Assembly (NCBI GenBank): GCA_963556195.1
Contig: OY744529.1
Location: 63,908,580-63,972,579, forward strand
Reading direction: 5' to 3'
Origin: Sepiola atlantica
Lineage: Eukaryota; Mollusca; Cephalopoda; Sepiida; Sepiolidae
DNA length: 64,000 nt
Within the stretch, counting starts at the first letter, position 1. The number at the start of each line of letters is the position of its first letter. The translations under genes were made by a program, and so were the position numbers. The notes under the pieces are model-generated. The model had not been told where the DNA came from, ran no database searches, and was given only the letters and a program-made list of their open reading frames with translations. This document shows, piece after piece, positions 33,452-45,600 of this stretch.

Positions 33452-33745
33452 CCCAAATATTTTAGATTTTAGAGTGGGGATAACTTTCCTATATAAATTT
33501 GACGTAAAATCATCAACCATTTTCTGACCACACCAATTTGGCTAATTTTTTAGTTTTTTTTTTCTTCACATTTTTTCTTTAAAAAGTTGGGGAATTACCC
33601 GTAGAAACTTTACTGCTCTCGTTCACCAGTTTCTGTTGCATGGGCAAACTAGAGAGCTCTCGGTTTATTTGGGCATCGTTTCTGGCAGTGCTTGAACATG
33701 GGGGGGGGGGTCAAAGGCGTGACCAGAGCGCATACATTCAGGACG
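33452..33745 (+). repeat. Repeats R2 (copy 3) and R1 (copy 3) side by side
   Basis: 33452-33540 repeats the R2 motifs TAGATTTTAGAG and TTTCCTATATAAATTT. After 60 bases, 33600-33745 repeats R1 (CCAGTTTCTGTTGCATGGGC, then TTATTTGGGCATCGTTTCTGG, then a G run). R2 lies about 275 bases downstream of R1 at 32565, so the two may be parts of one larger element. Confidence 0.55.
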
Positions 33746-34688
33746 AGTGTTTCCAAATCACACACAAAAAATTGTTTTAATGTTATCTAGTGAATTCACT
33801 ACATTACGGAAATTGTTGAGCCAAAAACAAAACTTAATTATATCACTTGCACACTATTCTGCAAATATTGGAATTGTAGAAATTAATTAAAAAAATTAAT
33901 AATAAAAAAAAAATTGAATTAAATATAAAAAAAAAAAATAAAAAAACTCCCGGACAAAAAAAAATCCAAATGAACAAAAGTATAAAAGAAAAAAATAATA
34001 ATACAAGCAAAAGGTATCCAAAAATTCACTATGAACAGTGGCAAAAGTAATAAAGTCAAAATTCTTTCTAATTGATTAAAAAGTCGTCTGGCAAGAAAAG
34101 TAAGAGCGCCTTTCTGGAAATTTTATGTTCCTATTAAGCAGTGGTGGTGGTGGGTCAACATTTCTTGCTGATTTTTAAATTGCTGTCCTTTGCACTATGA
34201 CCTATCGTCAGTGCCATGTATCAACTTGCCCCTCTTCGGCTCATCATCATCGTTGTCATGTGTGTTACGCTTGGCTGACAGCGAGGGAGAGGGGCTTAGC
34301 AGGAGGAGGAAGGAACTGACCTTTGATTGGCTAATAGAGATTCCTTTCCCTTTTTGAAATTTTGGTGCCCCTTTATTGTGTTTTTCTCGTCAGTTACCGA
34401 TCAATTCAACCCGAAAACAGCACCAAGTTTTCACCAAGCTCTGTCAGCAAGGGAACACCAACGTTAAAACTTCTTTAAAAGACCCGAACTCTAAGAGAGC
34501 CCTTTTAAAGAATTATCTTTTGAAGAAGCTAGAGGCTTTTATGTACAAGGACAAAGCGTCCTTATATAAAAAAAAGAAAAGAAAAAAAAGGAATTCCCTT
34601 TTCATGTATGTTATGGTGCCATACCTATATGAGGAACATATAAAGTAATAAAATACTGGAAGCATTTAGGCTTCTCATAATTGGATTC
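33746..34688. other. Mostly unassigned interval left of the family-B nest
   Basis: A-rich DNA with no convincing gene. A 90-codon frame at 34376-34648 ends in a Lys-rich run and has no recognised motif. A TAAAAAGTCGTCTGGCAAGAAAA stretch near 34078 recurs near 52173 in near-identical form, a hint of another dispersed repeat. The last bases (34672-34703) may be the start of LINE B3 and its target. Confidence 0.4.
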
Positions 34689-34907
34689 CCCTCGATTACA
34701 ACTCCCAGCGTTATTTTCTTTGTCTGTTTGATCTCTATTGCATTATACTATTGTTAATTGTTATTCTCCATTGTTATTATTATTTTCGTTGTTGTTATTC
34801 GGTTACTTTTTATTAGTGCCAAACTTTTTTTACAGTTAGAATTTTGTTTTCTCTGCCGTGTTTTTTAAAACTTTTTTTTTTACTGTTTTGTTGTTCCCCT
34901 ATTGGCC

Positions 34908-36795
34908 ATGGCAGCTCCATGCCCTGTGCCTAAGGAGAAAGAAATGGGGTCGTTACCTTCCCCCCAACCGGGAACGTCGGGCTGAACTAAACTCCCGACT
35001 GTTCAAATCAATATGAAAGAATTCCGATCAAAAATGGACATATATAAGATAAAAATTATTGATACTGGACTCATCATCAACATGCCAAAGTTGGAAGAAA
35101 TCCAAAGACAGACCCTTACGATGTTTGTGGTAGACAAGAGGACAAAGAAAGCAACAAGAGCCTCTGTGGAGATTATAACAAAACTTTTAGCTTCGGTGGG
35201 TCATAGACCTGTAAAAGTTATAAAGACTCGTGGTTACAATAACTTGTCCGCACTTTTTCATCCGAAGAGGAATGTTTGAAACTTTCAAGAAAAGAGATAA
35301 TCACCCAGGATTATATACTTCGTATGGAGCACCTGGGTCGTCGAAGAACCACCATATCCGTATTCCATGTCCCCTTCTACATTGAAGGGGAACACATCGG
35401 AGCATTTTTGACCAAATATGGAGACCTGATGTCTGTGTCTTGCGATCAATATCTTTCCATCTGGAACTTCGACATTCTTATTGATCGCAAGGCATTTACA
35501 GAAATACCTTACAACCTGGAGGTAGGGGATGAGAAGTTGCCCGTTATTGTCGCAGGAAGAAGGTCAGCCTGCTGGATATGCAATGCCATAGGACACTTAA
35601 CTTTCGACTGCCCTGAGAGGAAGCCAAGAGGGCCTACGAACAACCCAAAAAATAAAGTAGGCAAACATTTAGGCCATAAGGTTGGCCATTTACAAGTAGA
35701 TCCCCCTCTAAATCTCAAGAAAAAAGAAAGCATATTACCCTCCTCTTGTCCAACCAAACAACAAAGACAGATGGATGCTAGTGACGGGGAAAATAATACC
35801 CAGAAGACTCGCCTTTGAGCAGATGAGGAAAGAGGAGGAGGAGGAGTACAAGATGTCCAAAGATCCAGGGCGAGACAAATTTGTTGAAGGAGTTCAACTA
35901 AATAAAAAACTAAAGCTCAGACCAGCAAAGTGACCACTAAGCCCAGCTCCAAATATACACCCACAACAGCACCAGTTTCCCCACCTGCAAAATCAAACTC
36001 ACCCCACAAAATGCCGCCTCCAGTCACTGCACCCATAAAAGAAAGAGAGTATAAGCTAATCCTCTTAAGCCAAGCTCCTCCAAAAAATAGAACTGTCTCT
36101 CCAAGGCCCTCTCCCTTTGTCTCTCCCCCCAACTGACCCCAAGAAATACACTGCCTGCTTCCCCCCAAAAGACACCAGTGCTCCCTCCCCTGTCCCCTTT
36201 CCTCAAACATGCCCTTAAACCCACTTCGCCTCACTCTCCCATGAAAACAGAACTCAACATTCCTTCTCCACCGCCCCAAATGAGTGAACTATCTGTCCTT
36301 GCCAAAGGAAAGGGGAAGGAACGTTAACTTTTCTTCCCCGGGGAGGATATTTGTAGAATATCGACTGAAATAGACGCAAGGGCAAGAGGACACCACCTCG
36401 TCGAACTAAAAAAAAAAATGCTTGTGTTCACAAGGCAGTTGAAGAAGACTCATACAACTTCCCAAATGCACCCTGAATTTTGACCGTTATACGGAGAAGA
36501 GAGGAGGCCAAACCAATTTGGCAAATGCTGGAGGAGACAAACATCACTTACGACATATCACCACCATTAGCTATTTGTAAAAATTCCAATTTACGCAATT
36601 TAAGAAAATCATGCTTTCGGAGGGTCCCCGTTTTATTACACCCATCCTTATATCGAGCAGCTAAAATAATCTTCCCCCTAGATGTTGGAGCCTTGTCCCA
36701 GGATGGCGTCATCAACACTGAGATGAGCTCTTATTCTATGGGAAAGGATGTCGGCATCTTGACACCGTCAATGTTCGTTTCTGGAACCCAATCCT
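34908..36795 (+). pseudogene. ORF1 of LINE B1
   Basis: Broken frames read in order: the start MAAPCPVPKEKE; 35013-35279 with MPKLEEIQRQTLTMFVVDKRTKKATRAS; 35276-35818 with an RRM-like block (TTISVFHVPFYIEGEHIGAF) and a complete CCHC knuckle CWICNAIGHLTFDC at about 35570-35611. Pro/Ser-rich linkers follow, and the C-terminal domain is at 36480-36797, ending FVSGTQS. Two or more frameshifts. The N-terminal domain is unlike family A, while the RRM and knuckle are homologous. Confidence 0.75.
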
Positions 36796-36814
36796 AAAGT
36801 ACCACAATGTCTAG

Positions 36815-38750
36815 CTAGTGTGAATGTCCGGGGGCTGAAGGCCGGTTCTCGCAAAATTCGAGTTTGACAGGACCTTCAGCAGCTTGAAGTGGATATATGC
36901 TGTATTCAGGAGACCCACTTAATTCCCAGTGATTATCTGTGTGCACTGACTAGGGATTTTCATGCCTATTCAGCGTACTTCGATCCTCGCTTGAGGGGAG
37001 TTTCCCGACTAGTAAAGCGAACCTTAGATGCGTCGTGTGTCCCTTGCTTCATGGATTCGGAAGGAAGGCTTTGCGTTCTGGATGTTACCATAAACGATAA
37101 CGCATTTCGATTAATTGGAGTTTATACGCCCAATAGCCACACTGAGCTTGCTCCTTTTTTTCGGCTAATCGAGCAGTTCATGAATACTTCTTGGACAGTT
37201 ATCTTAGCGGGAGACAGGAACGCCGTCCTGGATCACGATTTAGATCGCTTGGATAATCGTTCTAGATGTACTAACCAAAACTGGGATGCTAAGGCTTTTC
37301 GTGAGTTTCTCGATAAGTTTGATCTTGTCGATAAATTCCGAAATGAGAAGCTCCGTGATGTAGTATGGACTTGGACAGCTAGTTATCGCGACTCCGGTTC
37401 GTTACAACTTTCGAGTTATATCGACCGGTTCTTAATTAAGAGATTCAACATACGAGTATTAGAATGTCCAAGTTTTCATAATATAGTTTACTCAGGTCAC
37501 CGACTTATTCGGATTCGTGTAAACTTAGCTAAACCTAAACTTAGAATGGCTGGGTACTGGAAACTCAACACGTCATTGTTCGATGTGAAGGCTTACCGGT
37601 AACAGCTCATACTAACAATATTGCGGGAAACGACGGGTGCTATAATTGGGAATAAGCGGTGGGTGAAACTTAAGTAATTAGGCCCTTTTCTGCCAACTTT
37701 TTCGTCCGGATCTTAAGCTGGAGAAAAATTGGTCGGAAGTACTGAAAGCAATTCAGTTCGCAGCTGGTTTGTGGACCCGTAGAAATCTTTCGTTAAAGAG
37801 GAGAGCGGAAGTGTGTGTTTCTCACATCTATCCACTCATCCTATATCGTCTATCAGTGCTTCCACTCCCGTCGGATACACTGCTTGAATTGCAGAGGGCC
37901 CTCTTCAAGTTTTTATGGCTTGGGTTGGCTGGGCCCTTAAGGTCTGTCGCAAGATCTGTTACTGCATCCTTCTGAGGGCGGTCTGGGTATGTCTAGCGTT
38001 GAGATTCAACATACGCTACGGCTATATTACCTGGATTGGATGTGTACACAATGTGAGGGAAACGGTGGCTTCTGGAAGGAAGACACTAAGAAAGCCTTTC
38101 CGGCTTTGAAAAGTGTGCACTTGGATGAGGGGGAGGCACACAAGTTGCCCCGAGGCGAGTGCTCCTTTTATCGCAAATGTAGACACGCTTTGAAGTTCTT
38201 CTTAAGGGTGAAAGAAAGCCTCTCTGACACCCTGCTGTTGTCCGAAAGGTATTATATCGGGTTATGATGAGGGGGACTGTTCGAGATGATAAGATTGAGG
38301 GGCTCGGTTTGACGAAGAGGGAGCTACGCTCAATCTGGCCGTGGGCGCCTGGGTTAAGATATTTTGATAACGACAAGGCATCTCTGGCCTGGCTGATGAT
38401 AAGAAATGCTCTCTGGGTCGGCAAAAGACTTCACGCAACTGGCTTTACAAACTCGCCTACTTTCTTCCAATGCTGTGATGAAGACGAGACTGAGTCACGC
38501 CTTACTTTATTGCTGCATCGTTGTGCCGCTAATCAAGTTTCTTGCAGGTCTCATGGTCCGCATTCTGAACGTAACGTCTTTCGGCCTAGAACCAATTAAT
38601 GTTTGTAGCAATTGGGCTCCGACAATGGATAGGAAAAGACGTTTTGTCTTCCTAAGTTTACTAGCGATTGCGAGAGGCGTCATATGGTCGACACGTTTGA
38701 AAGTGCTCTACGACGATGAGACCTTTACTTCTCTTGGCCTTATTTGAATT
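36815..38750 (+). pseudogene. ORF2 of LINE B1, lacking the reverse transcriptase
   Basis: The endonuclease is fairly intact from 36889 to 37602 (DICCIQETHL, GVYTPNSH, ILAGDRNAVLD, with DRN in place of DWN, and SGHRLIRI, with the catalytic SDH changed to SGH). Near 37690 the sequence jumps to PDLKLEKNWSEVLKAI, which lies after the RT in B2, so the whole RT is deleted. The C-terminal domain continues to about 38750 with frameshifts. Confidence 0.75.
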
Positions 38751-40218
38751 TTCAAATATTGGCTGAAGATTCGCATAAGGGCTGAGAAGGTGAAACTCTT
38801 GCCGGCAAAATTTTGTGAAAGTTGGGAGAGAATAGTACGTGTTTGTCGAGTGACTGCAGCTGGCATTGAGTGGTATTTGGACGTGCCTTAGGCAAAGAAT
38901 ATTGAGTTGCAGAAACGACCATTGATAACGACCTCTTTAAAGACTAGCTTTGGTGGCCCGATATAGTTATGTAAGTTCATAACTCAGCTAGTGTATCTAT
39001 GATTTTCATTAGCCCCCCCCCCCCATTTTATTTTTGTCCTCAACCCCCCCCCCCCCCTCTTTTTTTTTTCCAATTGAGTTTTGATAATACCCCATGTCTC
39101 CCCAATTAGGTATCAGATAGCTTTATTTGCCAGAGATGCAGATCACCCGTCGACATTTTTCGAAGGTGTTGATTTATAAAGCGTTGGGGCCTGCATCAAC
39201 TTTCATTTCGCTTTCGACTGATAAATCAGCAGATCTGCCAGTTTAGAAAAGGGGGGTCTTTTTACTAACACGGGTTTATTTTTTTCAATGTATATATATT
39301 TTATTTATTTTTTTTTTTTTGTACATAAAACTTTACTGCCCAAACCCCTCATTGCATATGATTTATATATGGGTTTTAAGTAGTATGAGTTCTTTTGGTG
39401 TATGAATGTAGTATGAATGTGGTATTTTGGTAAATGATGGTCATAAATGTAACTAGCTAAGTTTGATAGGTTAATAAAAATTAGTAATTGGCCGAACCTT
39501 TCCCCCGTCCCCTTTTTTGGCCTTGTGCCACATTTTGTATATATGTTTTGATATATATAAATAAATATCAATTGGATTCCCCTCTTGCGTTATTCTCTTT
39601 TCCAATTCAAGACCGTCTGTTGTTGAGTATTATTTTTTGCCTTGTTAATTACCTTGTTGCTGTTATTGTTGATGATGATATCACATTGGAACTGATTTTT
39701 CGTGGTGAAGCTTTTTTTTTTTGCTTTTTTTTTTTACCACTTGTGTTTTACTTTTTTTTTTTTGTTATCAGTTTTGATAACCATTATGGCGACGGCTACT
39801 AGTAGCCCGAAGCCTTTAGACGTTATGGATATTACCGAGGAGCAGAAGGGGATGGCTGAGGCTACCCTGGAAGTTCTGAATGCAGCAAGCCTCCTAAAGT
39901 TGTCATTAATGTCAGTGAATTTGTTGAGAAAGAGAAAAACTGCCTTCATCTAGTAACAGATACAGGTTTACTAGTAAACATTCCTAAACTAGAGGAAATT
40001 TAAAAAAAAAAAGAAGCATAATCATGTTTGTCGTCAACAAAAAGACTAAAAAAGTAATTAGATCGTCTACAGATCTTATTTCTAAGTTACTAGCAACAGC
40101 AGGGTATAGAACACAAAGAATTATTCAGTGCAAAGGATACAATACTTGGAACACTTTGTTTCCAAATGAAGAAACCTTATTGAAACTGTCCCAAACAGAA
40201 ATTATCACTAAGGAATAT

Positions 40219-40320
40219 TGTTGTGGGTCACCTACCTACCCTTTAATAATAACTAAATGGTAGCAACCGGCTACCATAAATACCGGTTTTGCCGGGAGAA
40301 CATTTGGAGGCACATTTAGG
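40219..40320 (+). repeat. 5' LTR of the gypsy element, left part
   Basis: The first 102 bases match 49432-49533 except at two positions. It ends in the 14-bp GAGGCACATTTAGG (40307-40320), the target of LINE B2. Confidence 0.95.
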
Positions 40321-40513
40321 CTCTACGTGTTGAGTGAGTTTATTGCGTCAAGTTAGTATTTTTCTTAAATCTGTTTTTGCCTGCTGTTGTTGATTATTGT
40401 TATAATTTTTATTGTTTTCACGTTGACTGTTATTGTTGAACTGTTTTCCCTTTTACGACGTTTTTTTTTTCTGCCACGGTTTTTTTTTTTTGGTGTCTCT
40501 AGTTATTAATTAG

Positions 40514-42364
40514 ATGGCGTCCAAAACGACTGAAAATTCGGAATGGTGCAAACCACCAAAAATATCTATAAATGTCAATGATTTCGTGGAAGAAGCAAAA
40601 AAATACGAACACATGGTTACTGAACAAGGAACTACCGTGGATTTACCAATGTTGGCAGAAATTAAAAAAGAACAGTAACCATGTTTGTTGTCGAAAAAAT
40701 TTTTTAAAAATCCATCAGGGCCTCTCCTGAATTAATATGCAAGTTATTGGCAACTGCAGGATTCAAACCGCAAAGGTTAATCAAGTGTAAGGGATTTAAC
40801 ACTTGGAATGCTTTGTTTCCTAACGAAGAAATTTGTGCTAATCTCTCACTTAATCAAATTATCACGCAGGACTATGTTTTACGAACCGAGTACATGGGTA
40901 GAAGACGTTCTTCAATTTCTATCTTCAATGTGCCTTTTTATGTAAAAGGCGAACAAATTGGTGCCTTTTTTCTAAGATTTGGCGAAATCACAGACGTCAA
41001 TTTTGACAAATTTCCAGGTACATGGAACTTCGAAATACTTATCGACAAGAAAGCTTATGACAGCATCCCCTACTATTTACAAGTCGGGGAGGAAAAACTA
41101 CCTATTATATTGGCCGGACGAAGACCTGTTTGTTGGTTTTGTGAGCAACTAGGTCATTTAACTTTTGATTGCCCACAGAAAAAAATCCACTCAGAAAACG
41201 ACGCCCCCGATTAACAGCCCATCCAAGGCTGGCCCCCACCTCGATCCTCCAGCTACAATTGGTTTACCTATTACACCTACATCTGATGACTCCGAAGACG
41301 AATTCCCTGCTCTACCTTCTGCAGAAAAAGACGAGGGATGGATTATTGTTCCGGGGAAAAAAAACCCGGGTCGGGTATCTCTCGAAGAAATGAGAGAAAA
41401 AGAAATGCTTAAAAACGACCCGGGAAAAGACAGTTACATTAAAGCAAAAGAGCTTAAATCTAAATTAGATAAGAAAGTAGGAAAAAAAGAGAAAAGGAAA
41501 AAATTCAGCCACTTCAGATAAAATCTCTACCCCCAATCCAAGTCCCTAGCCGATCACAAAACCAATAGTTTCTAAAAATTCTAATTCTCCCAAATTAATG
41601 CCCCCCCCCCAATCACTGGCCCAATTTTAGACAAACAGTACAAGCTTATCCCTCTAAGTCCGATTAAATCGTCTATAAAAATCACTTCTTCTAAACCTTC
41701 TCCCTTTGTCTCCCCATTTAATACCCCCAAAAATACCCCACCTGCTCACCCACAACCCCCCCCCCTTCGCCTTTTCCAGCATCTCCTATGGGGCCTAGCT
41801 CCCCTTCCCCCTCCCCAATGGATGACATGCCTCCCCCTTCATCTATTACACAGAAGAGGCAGAGGAGCCCTTCTGTGGAAAGGAAAACTAAAAAAAACGC
41901 ATTCCTTTCTGGGGAGGACATCTGCAAAGTGACATGCACCCAAATAGAAACAGTAAAGCATTACCACCTCTCCAATATAAATGAGCTCCTTAAATTCAAT
42001 GAAGTCGGTGGTATAACCATTGAAGACCCTGCTAATTTCCCCAACGCCCTAGAGTCCTTACAGTTGCAAGGAAGAAACCAGAAGCGAAGGCTCTATGGCA
42101 GATGCTGGAAGAGGCGAACAACACTTTCAATTTCACCGTTCCAATGGCCATCTTCAAAGATGAAGGTCTAGTCGTTTTAAGGAAAGATTGTTTTGGGAGG
42201 GTTCCCATAAGGTTACACCCCGCCCTGTATAGGATAGCGAAACTAACCTATCCTTTGGATGTTAGCGTGATGGTCAAATTAATGATCAGATGGGCAATCA
42301 ATCTTTTGGGAGAGCCGTCGGCATCCTGACCACTGCTATGTTCGTTTCTGGAACCCAACTCTAA
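40514..42364 (+). pseudogene. ORF1 of LINE B2, with a few frameshifts
   Basis: Pieces in order are MASKTTENSEW (40514-40676), the MFVVEK block, 40747-41214 with EIITQDYVLRTEYMGRRR-type sequence and RRM-like FNVPFYVKGEQIGAFFLRFG, and the knuckle CWFCEQLGHLTFDC at about 41131-41172. An acidic and Lys-rich linker follows (41165-41521), then a Pro/Ser-rich region, then the C-terminal domain (41788-42329, KRQRSPSVERKTKK). It ends at the TAA 42362-42364, nine bases before the ORF2 ATG. Breaks lie mostly in A or C runs, so some could be sequencing errors. Confidence 0.75.
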
Positions 42365-42373
42365 GCCACTCTC

Positions 42374-42592
42374 ATGGCTCTCTTTCTAGCGAGTTTGAAA
42401 GTCCGGGGCCTGAGGGCCGACGCTCGTAAATTTCGAGTCGCTACAGACCTTCAGCGCCTCGGAGTGGATATATGTTGTGTTCAGGAAACCCACTTGATTT
42501 CTGGGGACTACTTGGGTGCGCTGACTAAGGGTTTTCACGCTTATTCAGCGTACTTTAATTCTTCTGCTAGGGGGGGGTTTCCTGGCTGGTAA
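42374..42592 (+). CDS. ORF2 start of LINE B2: first part of the endonuclease
   Basis: 72 codons from the ATG nine bases after the ORF1 stop encode LASLKVRGLRAD and DICCVQETHLI, the first strands of the apurinic-like endonuclease. The frame leaves the main ORF at a run of eight G (about 42571-42578) and stops soon after. The sister copy B1 stays in frame at this place, so a one-base indel in the G run separates this piece from the 1025-codon frame. Confidence 0.8.
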   Translation: MALFLASLKVRGLRADARKFRVATDLQRLGVDICCVQETHLISGDYLGALTKGFHAYSAYFNSSARGGFPGW

Positions 42593-42627
42593 GCAAGTCT
42601 TTAGATGCGTCGTGTGACCCTAGCTTC

Positions 42628-45600
42628 ATGGATCCGGAAGGGAGACTTTGCGTTCTGGATATTACCATAAAGGAGAAGGCATTTCGGCTCATCGGGGTTT
42701 ATGCGCCCAATAGCCATTCTGAGCTCGGTTCTTTCTTTCGGCGAATCGAGCAGTTCTTGAATTCTACTTCTCGGACGGTCATTCTAGCGGGAGACTGGAA
42801 CGCGGTCCTGGATCCCGATTTAGATCGTAATCGACCTAGGGGTACTAACACCGATCGGGATGCTATGTTATTTCGGGACTTCCTCGATAAGTTCGATCTT
42901 ATCGATAAGTACCGGAATGAATGGACTTGGACAAATAGGCGCGGCTCCGATTCGGTACAACTTTCGAGTTATATCGATCGGTTCTTAATTAGGAGGGTCG
43001 ATGTAGGATTAGTTGAATGTCCAAGTTTTCATAATATAGTTTACTCAGACCATAGACTTGTTCGGGTCCGGGTAAACTTAGATAGACCTAAGCCTAGTTT
43101 AGCTGGGTACTGGAAGCTCAACACTTCGTTGTTCGATGTGAAGGGCTACCAGGAACAGCTATTACTAACCTTACAGCGGGAATTGACGGGGGCTGTAATT
43201 GGGAATAGGAAGTGGATTCATTTTAAGAAGGTTATTAGGTCCTTTACTGCCGATTTTAGCAGACGACTCAATCTATCAACTAGGGCAGCTAAAGTGGCAC
43301 TAGAGTCTAGATTAGATCGGGCGGTGGAGGTGGGGGATAACTCTAGTGTTACGATAATTAAGGCCAAGCTGGCTTCTTTGGCTATCCAAGAACACCAGGC
43401 TTTAGTGATTAGGGCTAGGTTAAAAAGAGTGCCTAACGAGGTGACAAACATGGCTGCTGAACTGCGTGCAGAGGAGCATCGACATGCATTTGATAGACAT
43501 ATCGCTCGTGTCTCATTGCCGGATGGGAGACTCGTGACCACAAACGAAGGTATTCTAGAGGCTTTTCGTTCTCATTTCCAGGATCTTTTTACTCGAGAAC
43601 CCGGTTTGTCTTTAGCACAATTCGACCCCTATTTAGCCGACTTTTCTCGTCTTGAGGCGACCGAAGCGGCTAGGTGCGAAGGTTGCATAACAGAGGAAGA
43701 AGTCCGGGAAGCCTTAGGGCGGGTCGGCCTTAACAGGTCTCCGGGGATTGATGGGTTGCCCTACGAGGTGTATTTGAGGATGTCACACATTTTTGTACCC
43801 TTGCTGACAGTTTTGTTTAACTCGTGGTTTAGGAACGGGTCTATTCCCCAGTACTTGACCATGGGTTTGGTGAAATTGTTACGCAAAAGCAAAAATGGTG
43901 GGGATGGGTTAGATAGTTTTCGGCCCTTAACGATGCTTAATGCGGAGTTAAAGATTTTGGTCAAGATCTTAGCCAATCGTTTGCAACTTGTTTTGCCTGG
44001 TCTAATTAGCCCCGAACAGACTTGTTCTGTGAAAGGCCGGACCATTCAGGATAACTTGCACTCGATACGCTTGATCATAGATAAAGTCGACACTGAAGCC
44101 GCGCTGATCAATTTAGATCAGTCCAAAGCATTCGATAGGGTGGACCATCGGTACTTGGAGGCTGTTTTGTCTGCGGCCGGTTTTGGCTCGCAATTCCGCT
44201 CCTGGATTCGCCTCTTGTATGCGAACCCCGGTGTTAGGGTTGAAGTGAATGGCATGAGGTCTGGTGCCTTCAGATTGTCCAGATCTCTTCGTCAGGGGTG
44301 CCCTCTTTCATCGATGCTTTATGTGCTTGTTTTGGAACCTTTCCTTAACAGGCTAAGGGTGAATCCGGTCCTGCGTGGAATTACTTTAGCAGGTTCTTGC
44401 ACCATGTTGAAGTACTCCGCCTATGCCGACGACTTGACTGTGCTTGTAACGAGCAATGCCGAGATTAGTGTCGTCGACAGAGAAATCAGTATGTATGAAA
44501 CAGTGACAGGGGCCAAAATCAACTGCGATAAGTCTATTGGCTTGCGCATTGGTGCTAGGAAGGGTGTTTCCTTGCAGGGACCCTTTGGCTGGACAGATGG
44601 GCCTTGCAAGCTACTCGGCGTCTGGTTTGGTCCTGATCTCCAGCTGGAGAAAAATTGGTCGGAAGTCCTGAAAGCGATTAGGGCAGCAGCTGGTCTGTGG
44701 TCCTGCAGAAATCTTTTGTTAAAGGGGAGAGCGGAGGTGTGTACTTCTCACATTTATCCGATCATCCTATATCGTCTTTCAGTGCTCCCACTCCCGTCGG
44801 ATACACTGCTGGAGATGCAGCGGGCTCTGTTCAAGTTTTTGTGGCTTCGTAAGGCCCCTATGGTCCGTCGCGAGATTTGTTACCTTCATCCTTCTGAGGG
44901 CGGTCTGGGTATGCCTAGCATCGAAATTCGATGCCACACTCTTAGGCTGTTTTATCTAGACCGAATGAGTACACAATCTGAGGATAACGGTGTCTTTTGG
45001 AAGGAAGACACCAAGAAAGCCTTTCCGGCTTTGAGAAGTGTGCACTTGGATGAGGGGGAGGCACACAGGTTACCCCGAAACGAGTGCTCCTTCTATCGCG
45101 AATGTAGACATGCGTTGAAGTTCCTTTCAAGGGTGACAGAAAGCCTCTCTGACACCCTGCTGTTGTCTCGAAAGGCATTATATCGGGTAATGGTGAGGGG
45201 GACTGTCCGAAATGATAGGCCTAAGGGGCTCGCTTTGACGAGGGGGGAGCTCCGCTCAATCTGGCCATGGGCGCCTGGGTCAAGGTGCCTTGACAATGAC
45301 GAGGCATCACTGACCTGGCTGACGATTAGGAATGCACTCTGGGTAGGTAAGAGGCTTCATTCAGCACGCTTGAGTAATTCTCCGACTTGTGTCAGATGCG
45401 GCGATGAGGACGAGACCATGAGTCACGTCTTTGTTTTTTGCCGCATCGTTGTGCCGCTGATTAAGCTTGTTGCAGGCTACATGGTTCGTATTCTTAACGT
45501 ATCGTCTTTTGACCTGGAACCCATTAATGTATGCAGCAACTGGGCTCCGACAACCAATAGGCAAAAACGGTTTACGTTTTTGAGCTTACTAGCGAGTAAG

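Larger units (their letters stand above)
34704..39569 (+). mobile_element. Tx1-like LINE family B, copy B1, flanked by a 15-bp target-site duplication
   Basis: The 15-bp sequence AATTGGATTCCCCTC stands at 34689-34703 and again at 39570-39584, bounding a 4866-base element with 5' UTR, ORF1 (start 34908), ORF2 and 3' UTR. A central deletion near 37690 removes the RT from ORF2, so B1 is about 1.3 kb shorter than B2. The duplicated target is within the 5' UTR of B3. The 3' end carries the TGGC/GCCA hairpin at 39518-39530 followed by an AT-rich tail. Confidence 0.85.

Noticed and set aside
43218..43541. 107-codon minus-strand frame inside ORF2 of B2
   Set aside because: Shadow of the real plus-strand ORF2.
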